Positions 23,559 to 32,086 of a stretch of 64,000 nucleotides of DNA are shown one piece after another (positions within the stretch are counted from its first letter, which is position 1; every line of letters starts with the position of its first letter). The DNA lies in contig CAWFNW010000003.1 of NCBI GenBank assembly GCA_963817405.1, positions 1 through 64,000 of the forward strand, in the 5' to 3' direction. Under the pieces are notes generated by a model. It ran no database searches. It was given only the letters and a program-made list of their open reading frames with translations, and was not told the origin of the DNA. This DNA is from CAWFNW01 sp963817405. GTDB taxonomy: Bacteria; Actinomycetota; Coriobacteriia; Anaerosomatales; Anaerosomataceae. A program made the translations under genes and the position numbers.

Positions 23559-24242
23559 CTACGCGTCGATCGGGATCGCGCCGGAGAAGTCGTCGAGCGT
23601 CTGCGGGCCGTCGAGCTCGATGCCCTCGCTCGAGAAGACCTTGACCTTCTCGCCGTCCAGGTAGAACTCAACCGCGTCGATCGTCGGGAAGGCCTCGAGC
23701 GTGTACACCACCTGCGCGAGTCGCGCGAGCATCGCGAACGACCCGCCGCCATCGTCGAACTCGCCCGAGAGGTCGACCTTGGCGACCTTGTCCTTGATGC
23801 TCAGGCTCAGGAGCTTGGTCCCCGCCGGAATCGCCGTGCCGATCGCGGGCCAGGTCGTCTTCTCGGCGTCGGTCGGGCCGGCGATGAGCGCCTTCACGGC
23901 CGCGGTTGCGACTGCCTTCGTGTAGGGGATCGTGCGCTGAACGCCGAGAGCGTTCTCGCCGGCGGAGATCCAGTAGAGCGACACCGTGAGTGTCTTGGGC
24001 GGGTTGGCAGGCACCGCCAACGCGCTGCCGTCGTCATCGGGTTCCACGGCCGGCGCCATGTTCGCGGGTTCAGGCTCCACGGCCTTCGTGGGCTCAGTGC
24101 TGCCGTTCGTGTCCTCGGTCCCGTCCGTCTTGTCGGTGACCGACACCGTGTCCTTCTTCGCGCAGCCTGCGCTCAGTGCGAGTGATGCGGTGAGCGCGAC
24201 GGCGAGCAGAAGAACAACTCCAGTACGCATCGTGCGTTTCAT
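23559..24242 (-). CDS. GerMN-domain lipoprotein
   Basis: The 227-residue protein has a lipobox (LALSAGCAKK) and an acidic, Thr/Pro-rich linker. A GerMN domain then follows (TLTVSLYWISAGENALGVQR, TAAVKALIAGPTDAEK and FPTIDAVEFYLDG). GerMN domains occur in spore germination GerM and in actinobacterial lipoproteins such as LpqB. The role here is extracytoplasmic and unknown. The ATG at 24242 follows GAGGAGG; a TTG five codons earlier is in frame but less likely. Confidence 0.85.
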   Translation of the reverse strand: MKRTMRTGVVLLLAVALTASLALSAGCAKKDTVSVTDKTDGTEDTNGSTEPTKAVEPEPANMAPAVEPDDDGSALAVPANPPKTLTVSLYWISAGENALGVQRTIPYTKAVATAAVKALIAGPTDAEKTTWPAIGTAIPAGTKLLSLSIKDKVAKVDLSGEFDDGGGSFAMLARLAQVVYTLEAFPTIDAVEFYLDGEKVKVFSSEGIELDGPQTLDDFSGAIPIDA

Positions 24243-24370
24243 CGTGCGCCTCCTCAATCAGCCAACCCCTCGTTCAATGTACCGTCGCCTGTGGGGAGCA
24301 TGCCGCTGCGTTGACGAGGCGCAACCGGGCGGGAGCCGTACCGTCAGGCACGGCGCGGGCCTGCGCATGA

Positions 24371-24410
24371 CCCTCTGAAGAGTTATCAAATATGGCAACT
24401 TTCCAGAGGG
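24371..24410 (+). repeat. Dispersed palindromic element, copy 5
   Basis: CCCTCTGAAGAGTTATCA and GGCAACTTTCCAGAGGG form a 40-bp imperfect palindrome with full outer arms. GGGTCCCGGA follows on the right. It sits in the divergent gap between GerMN and the phasin-like gene, so it cannot act only as a terminator. Confidence 0.85.
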
Positions 24411-24487
24411 TCCCGGACAGAGGCTCATCCCGCGCGCTGGGTATCATCGTTGTGGGGACCGATTGCCCAACCGAGGGAGGCTGCAGC

Positions 24488-24859
24488 ATGACAGACGAGC
24501 ACACGGAGAAGACCGCGCCTGCAAGCGACGATACCGGGCTTGTAGAGAAGGCGTTCCTCATGGGGATCGGCGCTGCGATGCTCGCGAAGGAGAAGGTCGA
24601 GGAACTCGCAGACGATCTCGTGAAGCGCGGCAAGATCACTCGTGAGGAGTCGGACAGCTTCGTGAACCGCCTCGTGGATGAAGCCGACAAGTCGGCGACC
24701 TCGGCGCAGCAGGCCGTGGCGAAGGAGACCGAGAAGGTCGTCGAGAAGATGGGGCTCGCCTCCAAGAAGGACCTGGACGACGTTCACGCCGAGCTCACGG
24801 AGATCAAGGCGATGTTGGCGTCGCTCAGGCCGATGGACCGCGGGCCAGCAGAGTCGTGA
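24488..24859 (+). CDS. Phasin-like coiled-coil protein
   Basis: The 123-residue protein has GLVEKAFLMGIGAAMLAKEK, VEELADDLVKRGKITREESD and a long amphipathic heptad region ending KKDLDDVHAELTEIKAM. This matches the PhaF/PhaI-like (phasin, PF05597) family found in many non-PHA bacteria. ATG 24488 follows GGGAGG. It overlaps the UbiB-like kinase gene by GTGA, so translation is coupled. Function is inferred from similarity only. Confidence 0.7.
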   Translation: MTDEHTEKTAPASDDTGLVEKAFLMGIGAAMLAKEKVEELADDLVKRGKITREESDSFVNRLVDEADKSATSAQQAVAKETEKVVEKMGLASKKDLDDVHAELTEIKAMLASLRPMDRGPAES

Positions 24860-26538
24860 CGCCGAGGCGCGTGGGGCCCGTCCCCACGAAGCATCTCGAT
24901 CGCTACCGGCATATCGCCGGGGTTCTCGCCGACGAAGGCCTGCATGCGGTCGTCGATGTCACGGGCTTGCGATCGCTGGCGCCCAAGCGGCGCTCGGCTG
25001 CGTTGCGGGCCGACCGGCTTTCGGTCGAGCAGCATGTCCGCCGGGCGATCGAGAAGCTCGGCGTGACCTTCATCAAGGTCGGCCAAGCAGTCTCAACGCG
25101 CACGGACGTCATTCCGCCGCGCCTCGCAGACGAGCTCCGGAAGCTTCAGGACGAGGTCACGCCGGAGCCGTTCGCAACGGTCAAGGACGTCGTGGAATGT
25201 GAGCTCGAGCAGCCGCTCGAAGTGGCGTTCGCCTCCTTCGATCCCGAACCTATCGCCGCCGCATCCATCGGGCAGGTCCATCGGGCAACCCTCCCGGATG
25301 GCACCGCAGTTGCCGTCAAGGTCCAGCGCCCGGGCGTGCGCGAGCAAGTCGACGTCGACCTTGAGATCGCGCTCGCACAGTCGCGTTGGGCGGCTGATCA
25401 CGCGGAGATGCTCCGCGATATCGATGTTGTGGGACTCGCCGAGGAGTTCGCCGACGCGGTCAAAGGCGAGCTCGACTACGTACGCGAGGCGCGCAACGCC
25501 GAGCGCCTCTGGCGCGCGTTCAAGGACGACGAGGGCGTGGTATTCCCTCGGGTCCACTGGTCGCACACCACGTCGCGCGTGCTGACGCTCGATCTGATCG
25601 ATGGCGTACGCATGAACCGCATGGCAGAGCTTGATGCGGCCGGATTCGACCGCGCGGTGCTCGCCAACCGCGGCATCGAGTGCTACATGCGGCAGATCTT
25701 CGAGATGGGCTTCTTCCATGCGGACCCGCACCCCGGCAACTACCTGGCGCTTGAAGGGAATCGCGTCGCGTTCACTGACTTCGGCCGAGTCGGCTCGCTT
25801 TCCGACGAGTCGCGCGAACGCTTCACGGACCTCCTCTGGGCGGCGGTGAACCGAGACCCTGAACTCGCCACGGACACGTTCCTCGCGATGGCGAGCAACC
25901 AGCGAATCGACGAGGCCGCGCTCCAGCGGGAGGTCACGCGGCTGATCGGCAAGTACCACGGTCGCGAGTTGGGGCTCATCAACCCTGCCGAGCTCTTCGG
26001 CGAGGTGCTCGGGCTCATCCGCGACCACCGACTCGGCGTGTCGAGCGACTTCGCACTCGCGATCGCCACGCTCGGCCTCTTGGAGGGCGTCGGCACGATG
26101 CTCGACCCCGAGTTCGACTTCGCGTCGGTCGCCGCGCCCGTGACCGAGCGCATCATCCGCGAGCGGTCGCACCCGGAAGAGCTCCTGCAACGCTTCGTTC
26201 GCGGCTGGCGGCGAAGCGGCCGCGTGCTGGAGTCGATGCCAGGCGCCGTCGACCGCCTCATGCGGCGCCTTTCGCGCGGTGACTTGCGGGTCTCGGTGGC
26301 ACCGCGCGACTACGAGGACCTCGTCGAGTCGCTGCACGAACTCGTGAACCGCCTCGCCTTCGCGATCATCGTGGCCGCGCTCGTGATCGGCTTCTCCACG
26401 CTCATCGGCGCCAAGATCGCGCCGGTGTGGATGCGCACCGTCGGCGAGGTCGGGATGTTCTTCGCGTTCGGCGTGTCGCTCTGGTTCTTCGGCTCCATCA
26501 TCTGGACGCACTACCGTGGGCGGCGCACCCGTCGCTGA
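24856..26538 (+). CDS. ABC1/UbiB (AarF) family atypical kinase
   Basis: The 560-residue protein carries all UbiB-specific marks: K74-V-G-Q in FIKVGQAVSTRTD, the A-rich loop AAASIGQVHRA, the VAVKVQRPG lysine, GFFHADPHPGN and FTDFGRVGSLS. Two membrane helices lie at the C-terminus (LAFAIIVAALVIGFSTLIGA; VGMFFAFGVSLWFFGSIIW). UbiB proteins bind ATP at the membrane and support isoprenoid-quinone metabolism. The coupled phasin-like gene recurs with UbiB homologues in other genomes. Confidence 0.9.
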   Translation: MTPRRVGPVPTKHLDRYRHIAGVLADEGLHAVVDVTGLRSLAPKRRSAALRADRLSVEQHVRRAIEKLGVTFIKVGQAVSTRTDVIPPRLADELRKLQDEVTPEPFATVKDVVECELEQPLEVAFASFDPEPIAAASIGQVHRATLPDGTAVAVKVQRPGVREQVDVDLEIALAQSRWAADHAEMLRDIDVVGLAEEFADAVKGELDYVREARNAERLWRAFKDDEGVVFPRVHWSHTTSRVLTLDLIDGVRMNRMAELDAAGFDRAVLANRGIECYMRQIFEMGFFHADPHPGNYLALEGNRVAFTDFGRVGSLSDESRERFTDLLWAAVNRDPELATDTFLAMASNQRIDEAALQREVTRLIGKYHGRELGLINPAELFGEVLGLIRDHRLGVSSDFALAIATLGLLEGVGTMLDPEFDFASVAAPVTERIIRERSHPEELLQRFVRGWRRSGRVLESMPGAVDRLMRRLSRGDLRVSVAPRDYEDLVESLHELVNRLAFAIIVAALVIGFSTLIGAKIAPVWMRTVGEVGMFFAFGVSLWFFGSIIWTHYRGRRTRR

Positions 26539-26550
26539 GCACCTCGCGGG

Positions 26551-26610
26551 TGGCACGAATCGTCCCCGTCCGACATACTGATTCGTGCGTCCGCCGAAGT
26601 GCGGACGTGC
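26551..26610 (+). promoter_or_regulatory. Possible purA promoter and leader hairpin
   Basis: TGGCAC (26551-26556) and CATACT (26574-26579) are 17 bp apart. They are followed by a hairpin, CGTCCGC-CGAAGT-GCGGACG (26588-26607). The gap to purA is 157 bp. This is weak and pattern-based. Confidence 0.3.
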
Positions 26611-26695
26611 GCGCGAACCGCCTCGGAAGAGCGGTCGCCCGGTCCGGGAGCGGCGGAAGGCGTCCGCGGGACCGATCACATGAGGGAGCCAGCTC

Positions 26696-27991
26696 ATGGC
26701 CGGCATCGTCCTCGTCGGCGCCCAGTGGGGCGACGAAGGCAAGGGCAAGATCACTGACCTCATCGCCGACGACTTCGACTACGTCGTGCGCTTCCAGGGC
26801 GGTAATAACGCAGGTCACACCGTCATTCACGGCGGGCGCACGCTGAAGCTTCACCTCATTCCCTCGGGCATCATGTATCCGAATATCACGCCGGTCATCG
26901 GCAACGGCTGCGTCATCGACCCGTACGTGCTGCTGGAGGAGATCGATCGTCTCGAGGCCGACGGCATCTCCACGCACCGGCTCCTCATCAGCTGCAACGC
27001 GCACCTCATCATGCCGTACCACCGCGACCTCGATGGCGCGAGCGAGCGCCGGCTCGGCTCGCAGGAGATCGGCACCACTCGGCGGGGTATCGGCCCGGCG
27101 TACATGGACAAGGCCTCGCGTATGGGCCTCCGCATCCAGGACCTCACCGACGAGCACATCTTGCGCAAGAAGCTCGAGGCGGCGCTCCCCGAGAAGAACG
27201 ACATCCTCCACAAGCTTTACGAACTGCCGACGTACACGGTGGACCAGATCGCCGAGGAGTACCTCGCGTACGCCGAGAAGATCCGGCCGCACATCGCCGA
27301 GACCTCCGTCATTCTGAATACCGCGCTCGCCTCGGACCAGTGGGTGCTCTTCGAGGGCGCGCAAGGGACGCTCCTCGACCTCGACCACGGGACGTATCCG
27401 TTCGTCACATCATCAAGCTCGACGGCCGGTGGCGCGTGCACCGGCACCGGCGTCGGCCCCAAGCGGATCGACCGGGTCCTCGGCATCGCGAAGGCGTACA
27501 TCACGCGCGTCGGTTCCGGCCCATTCCCCACGGAGCTGCACGACGAAACGGGCGAGCTCCTCACGCGCATCGGTGGCGAGTACGGTACGACAACGGGTCG
27601 CCAGCGCCGCTGCGGCTGGTTCGACGGCGTGATCGCGCGCTACGCCGGCCAGGTCAACGGCCTGACCGACCTGGTCATCACGAAGCTCGACGTGCTCTCG
27701 GCGGTCGACACCATCAAGGTCTGTGTCGCCTACGAGTACGAAGGCCGCCGCTACAACGACCTGCCCATGCACCAGACGGCCTTCCACCACGCGAAGCCCG
27801 TCTACGAGGAGCTTCCGGGGTGGGGCACCGACATCACGCACTGCCGGACCTTCGAGGAGTTGCCGAAGGCGGCGCAGGACTACATCGGATTCCTGGAGGA
27901 CCTTGGCCGAGGTGCCGGTGGCGATGATCGCCGTCGGCCCCAGCCGCGAGCAGACGATCATGCGCCGCTGGGAGTCACGGCAGTAACTTGA
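26696..27991 (+). CDS. purA: Adenylosuccinate synthetase (apparent frameshift near 3' end)
   Basis: PurA condenses IMP and aspartate using GTP, the first committed step to AMP. VGAQWGDEGKGK (P-loop and catalytic Asp), QGGNNAGHTV, TTRRGIGPAYMDKASRMG, VLFEGAQGTLLDLDHGTYPF and GRQRRCGWFDG are all present. After DYIGFLEDL the reading degenerates (GRGAGGDDRRRPQPRADD). One frame over it continues AEVPVAMIAVGPSREQTIMR and stops at 27986, the true PurA end. One extra base near 27903 explains this. Since the gene is normally essential, a sequence error is likelier than real loss. Confidence 0.92.
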   Translation: MAGIVLVGAQWGDEGKGKITDLIADDFDYVVRFQGGNNAGHTVIHGGRTLKLHLIPSGIMYPNITPVIGNGCVIDPYVLLEEIDRLEADGISTHRLLISCNAHLIMPYHRDLDGASERRLGSQEIGTTRRGIGPAYMDKASRMGLRIQDLTDEHILRKKLEAALPEKNDILHKLYELPTYTVDQIAEEYLAYAEKIRPHIAETSVILNTALASDQWVLFEGAQGTLLDLDHGTYPFVTSSSSTAGGACTGTGVGPKRIDRVLGIAKAYITRVGSGPFPTELHDETGELLTRIGGEYGTTTGRQRRCGWFDGVIARYAGQVNGLTDLVITKLDVLSAVDTIKVCVAYEYEGRRYNDLPMHQTAFHHAKPVYEELPGWGTDITHCRTFEELPKAAQDYIGFLEDLGRGAGGDDRRRPQPRADDHAPLGVTAVT

Positions 27992-28161
27992 GCCAGCGGC
28001 ACGCGGGAGGTTCCGGCTCTCCAGAGGTCGCAGACGGGGATGCCGGGTGGTCCGGCGCTCAGACAGTCCTCGCCTGGGACCCTCGACACAGAAAGACCGT
28101 GAAGTCGGCTGCAGAGCGTTCCCGAGGAGCATCCGCCGGAACCGATCGTCCGCCGGCGACA

Positions 28162-28201
28162 CCGTCTGAAAACTTATCAGATATGATAACTCTTCAGACG
28201 G
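28162..28201 (+). repeat. Dispersed palindromic element, copy 6 (covarying arm)
   Basis: CCGTCTGAAAACTTATCA and TGATAACTCTTCAGACGG form a 40-bp palindrome in the purA-purD gap. The outer arms are CCGTC/GACGG instead of CCCTC/GAGGG, so both partners of a pair changed together. Confidence 0.88.
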
Positions 28202-28236
28202 TCCCCAAGAGGGTCCCCATGAGGGTCCCCAAGAGG
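28201..28236. repeat. 12-bp tandem repeat after palindrome copy 6
   Basis: Three copies of GTCCCCAAGAGG (the middle one GTCCCCATGAGG), then a partial GTCGCC. The unit is the same as the conserved right-hand tail of the palindromic element, apparently amplified in tandem. The rest of the 412-bp purA-purD gap shows nothing recognisable. Confidence 0.8.
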
Positions 28237-28403
28237 GTCGCCGTAAAGCCGGCCCCAGGTCCACCTCTTCGATCCCCCAGAGCCCGTGCGTCGTCGCACG
28301 CGAGAGCCCGGGGCGCCGTGTGTCTGCTAAGATTCCTGTGCCGAATCAACGTCAGCGCGCGGCCCCGGCAAGCTGGCGCGCCTTGCGAGAGGAAGTCCGT
28401 CTG

Positions 28404-29687
28404 ATGCGCATCCTCGTCCTCGGCGGTGGCGGCCGCGAACACGCGCTCTGCGTCGCCCTCGCGAAGTCCCGTCACGCCCCCGAGCTCTTCTGCGCCCCCG
28501 GCAACGGTGGCACGGCGGCGATCGCGACGAACCTCCCGCTCGAGCTCGACGATCCGGCGAATGCGCTCGACCTCATCGAGCGCATCGGGGGCGTCGACTT
28601 GGTCGTCGTCGGGCCCGAGGGCCCGCTCGTCACCGGCATCGCGAACCTGTGTGAGGTCATGCACGTCCCCTGCTTCGGCCCCACCGCCGACGGCGCGGAG
28701 ATCGAGGGTTCGAAGTGGTTCGCGAAGCAGCTGATGGAGCGGCACGGCATCCCCACGGCGATGGCGGCGATGTTCGACTCCGAGGATGAAGCCGTGGTGT
28801 ACGCCGAGGAGCTCGGCGCGCCGCAGGTGGTCAAGGCCGACGGTCTCGCCGCGGGCAAGGGCGTCACCGTCGCCATGGACATGCAGACTGCCCGGCAGGC
28901 GATCTCTGACTGTTTCGCCGGGATGTTCGGCGACGCCGGGCAGGTGGTCATCATCGAGGAGCTTCTCGAAGGCCCCGAGTGTTCGCTCCTCGCCTTCACG
29001 GACGGCACGACCGTGCTTCCCATGGTGCCGGCGCAGGACCACAAGCGCGCGCTCGACGGAGACCTCGGTCCCAACACGGGGGGCATGGGCGTCTACTCCC
29101 CGGTGCCGGCCGTTGACGAAGCTACGCTTGCCGAAATGGTCTCGATTCTGGAGCGAACGGTCGTCGGCATGGCCGCCGACGGCATCACATATCGTGGCGT
29201 CCTCTATGGCGGCTTCATCCTCACGGACGAGGGGCCGAAGGTCCTCGAGTACAACGCCCGGTTTGGCGATCCGGAGACACAGGTCGTGCTGCCCCGGCTG
29301 AAGACAGACCTCGTGGACGTGATGCTCGCCGTCGCCCAGGGCCGGCTCGCCGATATCGCGCTTGAGTGGAGCGGGGACGCGGCCGTCTCCGTCGTGCTCG
29401 CCTCGGGTGGATACCCCGGCGACTACGACAAGGGCAAGACCATCACCGGCATCGAGGTCGCCGAGAAGGTGCCCGGCGTGACCGTCTACCACGCAGGCAC
29501 AGAGATCACCGAGGATGGCCCGCTCGTCACCGCGGGCGGCCGCGTGCTCAACGTGACGGCGCTCGCGCCCACGCTCGCCGAGGCACGCGAGCGCGCGTAC
29601 GAGGCGGTCGGGCACATCAGCTTCCAGGGCATGCAGTATCGGACCGATATCGGGCAGAAGGCCCTGGAAGTCCCCGGAGAGGCATAA
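28404..29687 (+). CDS. purD: Phosphoribosylamine-glycine ligase
   Basis: PurD (GAR synthetase) ligates glycine to phosphoribosylamine with ATP in purine synthesis. The 427-residue protein begins MRILVLGGGGREHAL and contains LFCAPGNGGT, DLVVVGPEGPLVTGI, PQVVKADGLAAGKGVTVA, GPECSLLAF and GGMGVYSPVP. It ends with an intact GR-V-L-N-V domain and FQGMQYRTDIG. ATG 28404 follows GAGAGGAAG; the longer frame from 28320 has no family support. It starts the purD-HemW-like-lipoprotein-purE run. Confidence 0.95.
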   Translation: MRILVLGGGGREHALCVALAKSRHAPELFCAPGNGGTAAIATNLPLELDDPANALDLIERIGGVDLVVVGPEGPLVTGIANLCEVMHVPCFGPTADGAEIEGSKWFAKQLMERHGIPTAMAAMFDSEDEAVVYAEELGAPQVVKADGLAAGKGVTVAMDMQTARQAISDCFAGMFGDAGQVVIIEELLEGPECSLLAFTDGTTVLPMVPAQDHKRALDGDLGPNTGGMGVYSPVPAVDEATLAEMVSILERTVVGMAADGITYRGVLYGGFILTDEGPKVLEYNARFGDPETQVVLPRLKTDLVDVMLAVAQGRLADIALEWSGDAAVSVVLASGGYPGDYDKGKTITGIEVAEKVPGVTVYHAGTEITEDGPLVTAGGRVLNVTALAPTLAEARERAYEAVGHISFQGMQYRTDIGQKALEVPGEA

Positions 29688-29692
29688 GCGGC

Positions 29693-31018
29693 ATGCTGAC
29701 CGAACGCGTCCTCACGCGCTCCGTCGAGATCGCGCAGCGCTCGTACTTCGCCGAGAACCCGACGCCCGTCGAAGGCTTGCCCGGCCCCCAGGCCGGCAAG
29801 CCCTACCTGCTCTACGCGCACGTGCCGTTCTGCGAGCGGCTGTGCCCCTACTGTTCGTTCAACCGCTTTCCGTTTGCGGAGGACCCGGCTCGGCGGTACT
29901 TCAAGAACCTGCGCGACGAGATGCGCCTCATCGCGGCCAAGGGCTACGACTTCCCCGCGCTCTACATCGGTGGCGGCACGCCCACGATCCTCGTCGACGA
30001 GCTTGCGCAGACGATCGACCTCGCACGCGAGCTCTTCAGCGTCCGCGAGGTGTCCACCGAGACCAACCCGAACCACCTCATCCCGGAGAAGCTGGATCCG
30101 CTCAAAGGCCGCGTCCAGCGCTTGAGCGTGGGCGTGCAGAGCTTCGACGACGGGCTTCTCAAGCAGATGGACCGCTACGACAAGTACGGATCGTCCGAGG
30201 AGATCCTCGAACGCATCCAGTCCATCGAGGGCATGTTCCACTCGCTCAACGTGGACATGATCTTCAACTTCCCGAGCCAGACCGAGGCGCATCTCATGCG
30301 CGACGTCGAGGTGCTCAAGGAAAGCCGCTGCAACCAGACGACCTTCTACCCCCTCATGGCGTCGCGCTCGGTGGAGATCTCGCTCAAGCGGACCGTAGGC
30401 ATGGTGGACTACGGCCGCGAGGCGCGGTACTACGCGATGCTCTCCGAGGCGCTCTTGGACACCTTCGAGCACGCCACGGCCTGGACGTTCTCGCGCACGG
30501 GTGGCGGCATGATCGACGAGTACATCGTCGACTACGAGGACTACGTCGGCATCGGCTCGGGGGCCTTCAGCTACCTCGACGGCAAGATCTACGTGAACAC
30601 GTTCTCGCTCCGCCGCTACAACGAGGCGCTCGAGGCCGGGCGGCAGTCGGTGTCGCTCGGCTGCAAGCGCTCCACGCTCAAGGACCGCATGCGATATCGC
30701 TTCCTGATGGACCTGTTCGGGCTCCGCCTGGACAAGGCCGAGTTCAAGCGCGACTTCGGCATGACGCCGGAACGGGGCCTCTTCCCGGAGGTGAGCTTCT
30801 TCAAGGTGGCCGGTGCGTTTGCCACCGACACGGCCGGCGAGTTCACGCTCACGCCCAAGGGTCGCTACCTCACGGTGGCGATGATGCGGACGATGTTCGC
30901 CAACCTCAACAGCCTGCGCGACTCGGCACGCGCGGGACTTCCCGAAGACGAGCGCCAGCTCCTCTTCGGCGACGGAGCGGGGTGCGGGACGGCGGCCAAG
31001 GAGGCATCGTGCGGCTGA
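29693..31018 (+). CDS. HemW/HemN-like radical SAM protein (coproporphyrinogen III oxidase family)
   Basis: The 441-residue protein has C47xxxC51xxC54 (VPFCERLCPYCSF) for the SAM-binding [4Fe-4S] cluster. ALYIGGGTPT, STETNPNHL, RLSVGVQSFDDGLLKQMDR and LNVDMIFNFPSQTEAHL follow the HemN/HemW barrel. The C-terminal region is longer and diverges (MGLRIQ-type HemW ends are absent). It could act in heme handling or oxidation, but HemW-like members are often misassigned. It starts 5 bp after purD and overlaps the next gene by 10 bp. Confidence 0.8.
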   Translation: MLTERVLTRSVEIAQRSYFAENPTPVEGLPGPQAGKPYLLYAHVPFCERLCPYCSFNRFPFAEDPARRYFKNLRDEMRLIAAKGYDFPALYIGGGTPTILVDELAQTIDLARELFSVREVSTETNPNHLIPEKLDPLKGRVQRLSVGVQSFDDGLLKQMDRYDKYGSSEEILERIQSIEGMFHSLNVDMIFNFPSQTEAHLMRDVEVLKESRCNQTTFYPLMASRSVEISLKRTVGMVDYGREARYYAMLSEALLDTFEHATAWTFSRTGGGMIDEYIVDYEDYVGIGSGAFSYLDGKIYVNTFSLRRYNEALEAGRQSVSLGCKRSTLKDRMRYRFLMDLFGLRLDKAEFKRDFGMTPERGLFPEVSFFKVAGAFATDTAGEFTLTPKGRYLTVAMMRTMFANLNSLRDSARAGLPEDERQLLFGDGAGCGTAAKEASCG

Positions 31019-31587
31019 GCAGGACACTCGCGCTGTGTGTGGCCGTGGTTCTGGCGCTTGCGGGCGTCGCGGGATGCGTCGATACGCGACCGGCGAACGC
31101 CGCCATCGCGGCAGCGAACGCCAAGAGCGTCGAGTACTCGGAGCTCGACGGGGAGGTCGGGCTGCTCATGGACGAAGCGGGCGCGGTGGAGCTCACGCCC
31201 GAGGGAGTGAAGGCCGGCATCGAGAAGCTGGACGAGGCGCTCGCGAAGCTTGAGGAGCGCAAACAAGTCGTGGCTGACATGCGTGCCCAGTTCGCGACGA
31301 TTCCCGAGATGAAGGTGCCCGAGCCGGTCCGTGAGTACGCTCGCAAGCAGATGGCGATCGCAGACCTGCTGCTCGAGATGGACGAGACCAACATCGTGTT
31401 GGTGACCGACACCCGTGCGCTCTACGACCTCGTCGCGACTCAGAGCACTGACACGGCGAAGGCCGAAGAGCTCTCGGCCCGTATCGAACAGACCGCGACG
31501 CGGCTGGGTGAGCTCGACCGTGAGATCGCAGCCGCCGAGCGCGAAGCGGACGACTACTTTGAAGAGCACGATCTCGGCGGGAAGTAG
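31009..31587 (+). CDS. Helical lipoprotein, function unknown
   Basis: The 192-residue protein has a GTG start after AAGGAGG inside the end of the upstream gene. The signal LALCVAVVLALAGVAGC has a lipobox Cys. The rest is alpha-helical with Glu/Ala-rich coiled-coil stretches (KLDEALAKLEERKQVVADMR; ARIEQTATRLGELDREIAAA). It should be anchored on the outer face of the membrane. I do not recognise a family. Confidence 0.75.
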   Translation: MRLSRTLALCVAVVLALAGVAGCVDTRPANAAIAAANAKSVEYSELDGEVGLLMDEAGAVELTPEGVKAGIEKLDEALAKLEERKQVVADMRAQFATIPEMKVPEPVREYARKQMAIADLLLEMDETNIVLVTDTRALYDLVATQSTDTAKAEELSARIEQTATRLGELDREIAAAEREADDYFEEHDLGGK

Positions 31588-31624
31588 CGCACCTATGATC
31601 GTGGACAACCGAGGAGGACAGTCG

Positions 31625-32086
31625 ATGAGTGCAGCGCCGCTGGTGGGAATCGTGATGGGCTCGACATCCGACATGTCGGTCATGGAGGAGTGCGCGAAAG
31701 AGCTTGACGCGCTCGGCGTGCCCTACGAACTCGTCGTCGCTTCGGCCCACCGTCAACCGGCCAAGGTCCACGAGTGGGCGGCCTCTGCCGAGGCACGCGG
31801 GCTCCGCGTCATCATCGCGGCGGCGGGCAAGGCCGCGCATCTGGGCGGGGTTATCGCTGCGGAGACCCCGCTGCCGGTCATCACCGTCCCGATGAAGACG
31901 AGCGACCTCGGCGGGCTCGATTCGCTGCTCTCCATGGTGCAGATGCCCACCGGCGTTCCGGTCGCGTGCGTGGCCATCAACGGCGCGAAGAACGCCGCGA
32001 TCCTTGCCACGCAGATGCTCGGCACCGGCATGCCCGAGTACCGCGAGCGGGTCGCGGCGCTCAAGCGGGAGCTCGCCGAGGGCTAG
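31625..32086 (+). CDS. purE: 5-(carboxyamino)imidazole ribonucleotide mutase
   Basis: PurE converts N5-CAIR to CAIR in purine synthesis. The 153-residue class I enzyme shows VGIVMGSTSDMSVM, ELVVASAHRQPAKV (catalytic His), IIAAAGKAAHLGGVIAA and PVITVPMKTSDLGGLDSLLS, then MPTGVPVACVAING. ATG 31625 follows GAGGAGG; an upstream in-frame ATG at 31595 lacks a good site. It ends overlapping the convergent CWB2 gene by 4 bp. PurK is not in the window. Confidence 0.95.
   Translation: MSAAPLVGIVMGSTSDMSVMEECAKELDALGVPYELVVASAHRQPAKVHEWAASAEARGLRVIIAAAGKAAHLGGVIAAETPLPVITVPMKTSDLGGLDSLLSMVQMPTGVPVACVAINGAKNAAILATQMLGTGMPEYRERVAALKRELAEG

Noticed and set aside
27988..28404. Open frame of 138 codons over the purA-purD gap
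   Set aside because: It runs through the palindromic element and its tandem repeats, has low-complexity translation and no ribosome site.
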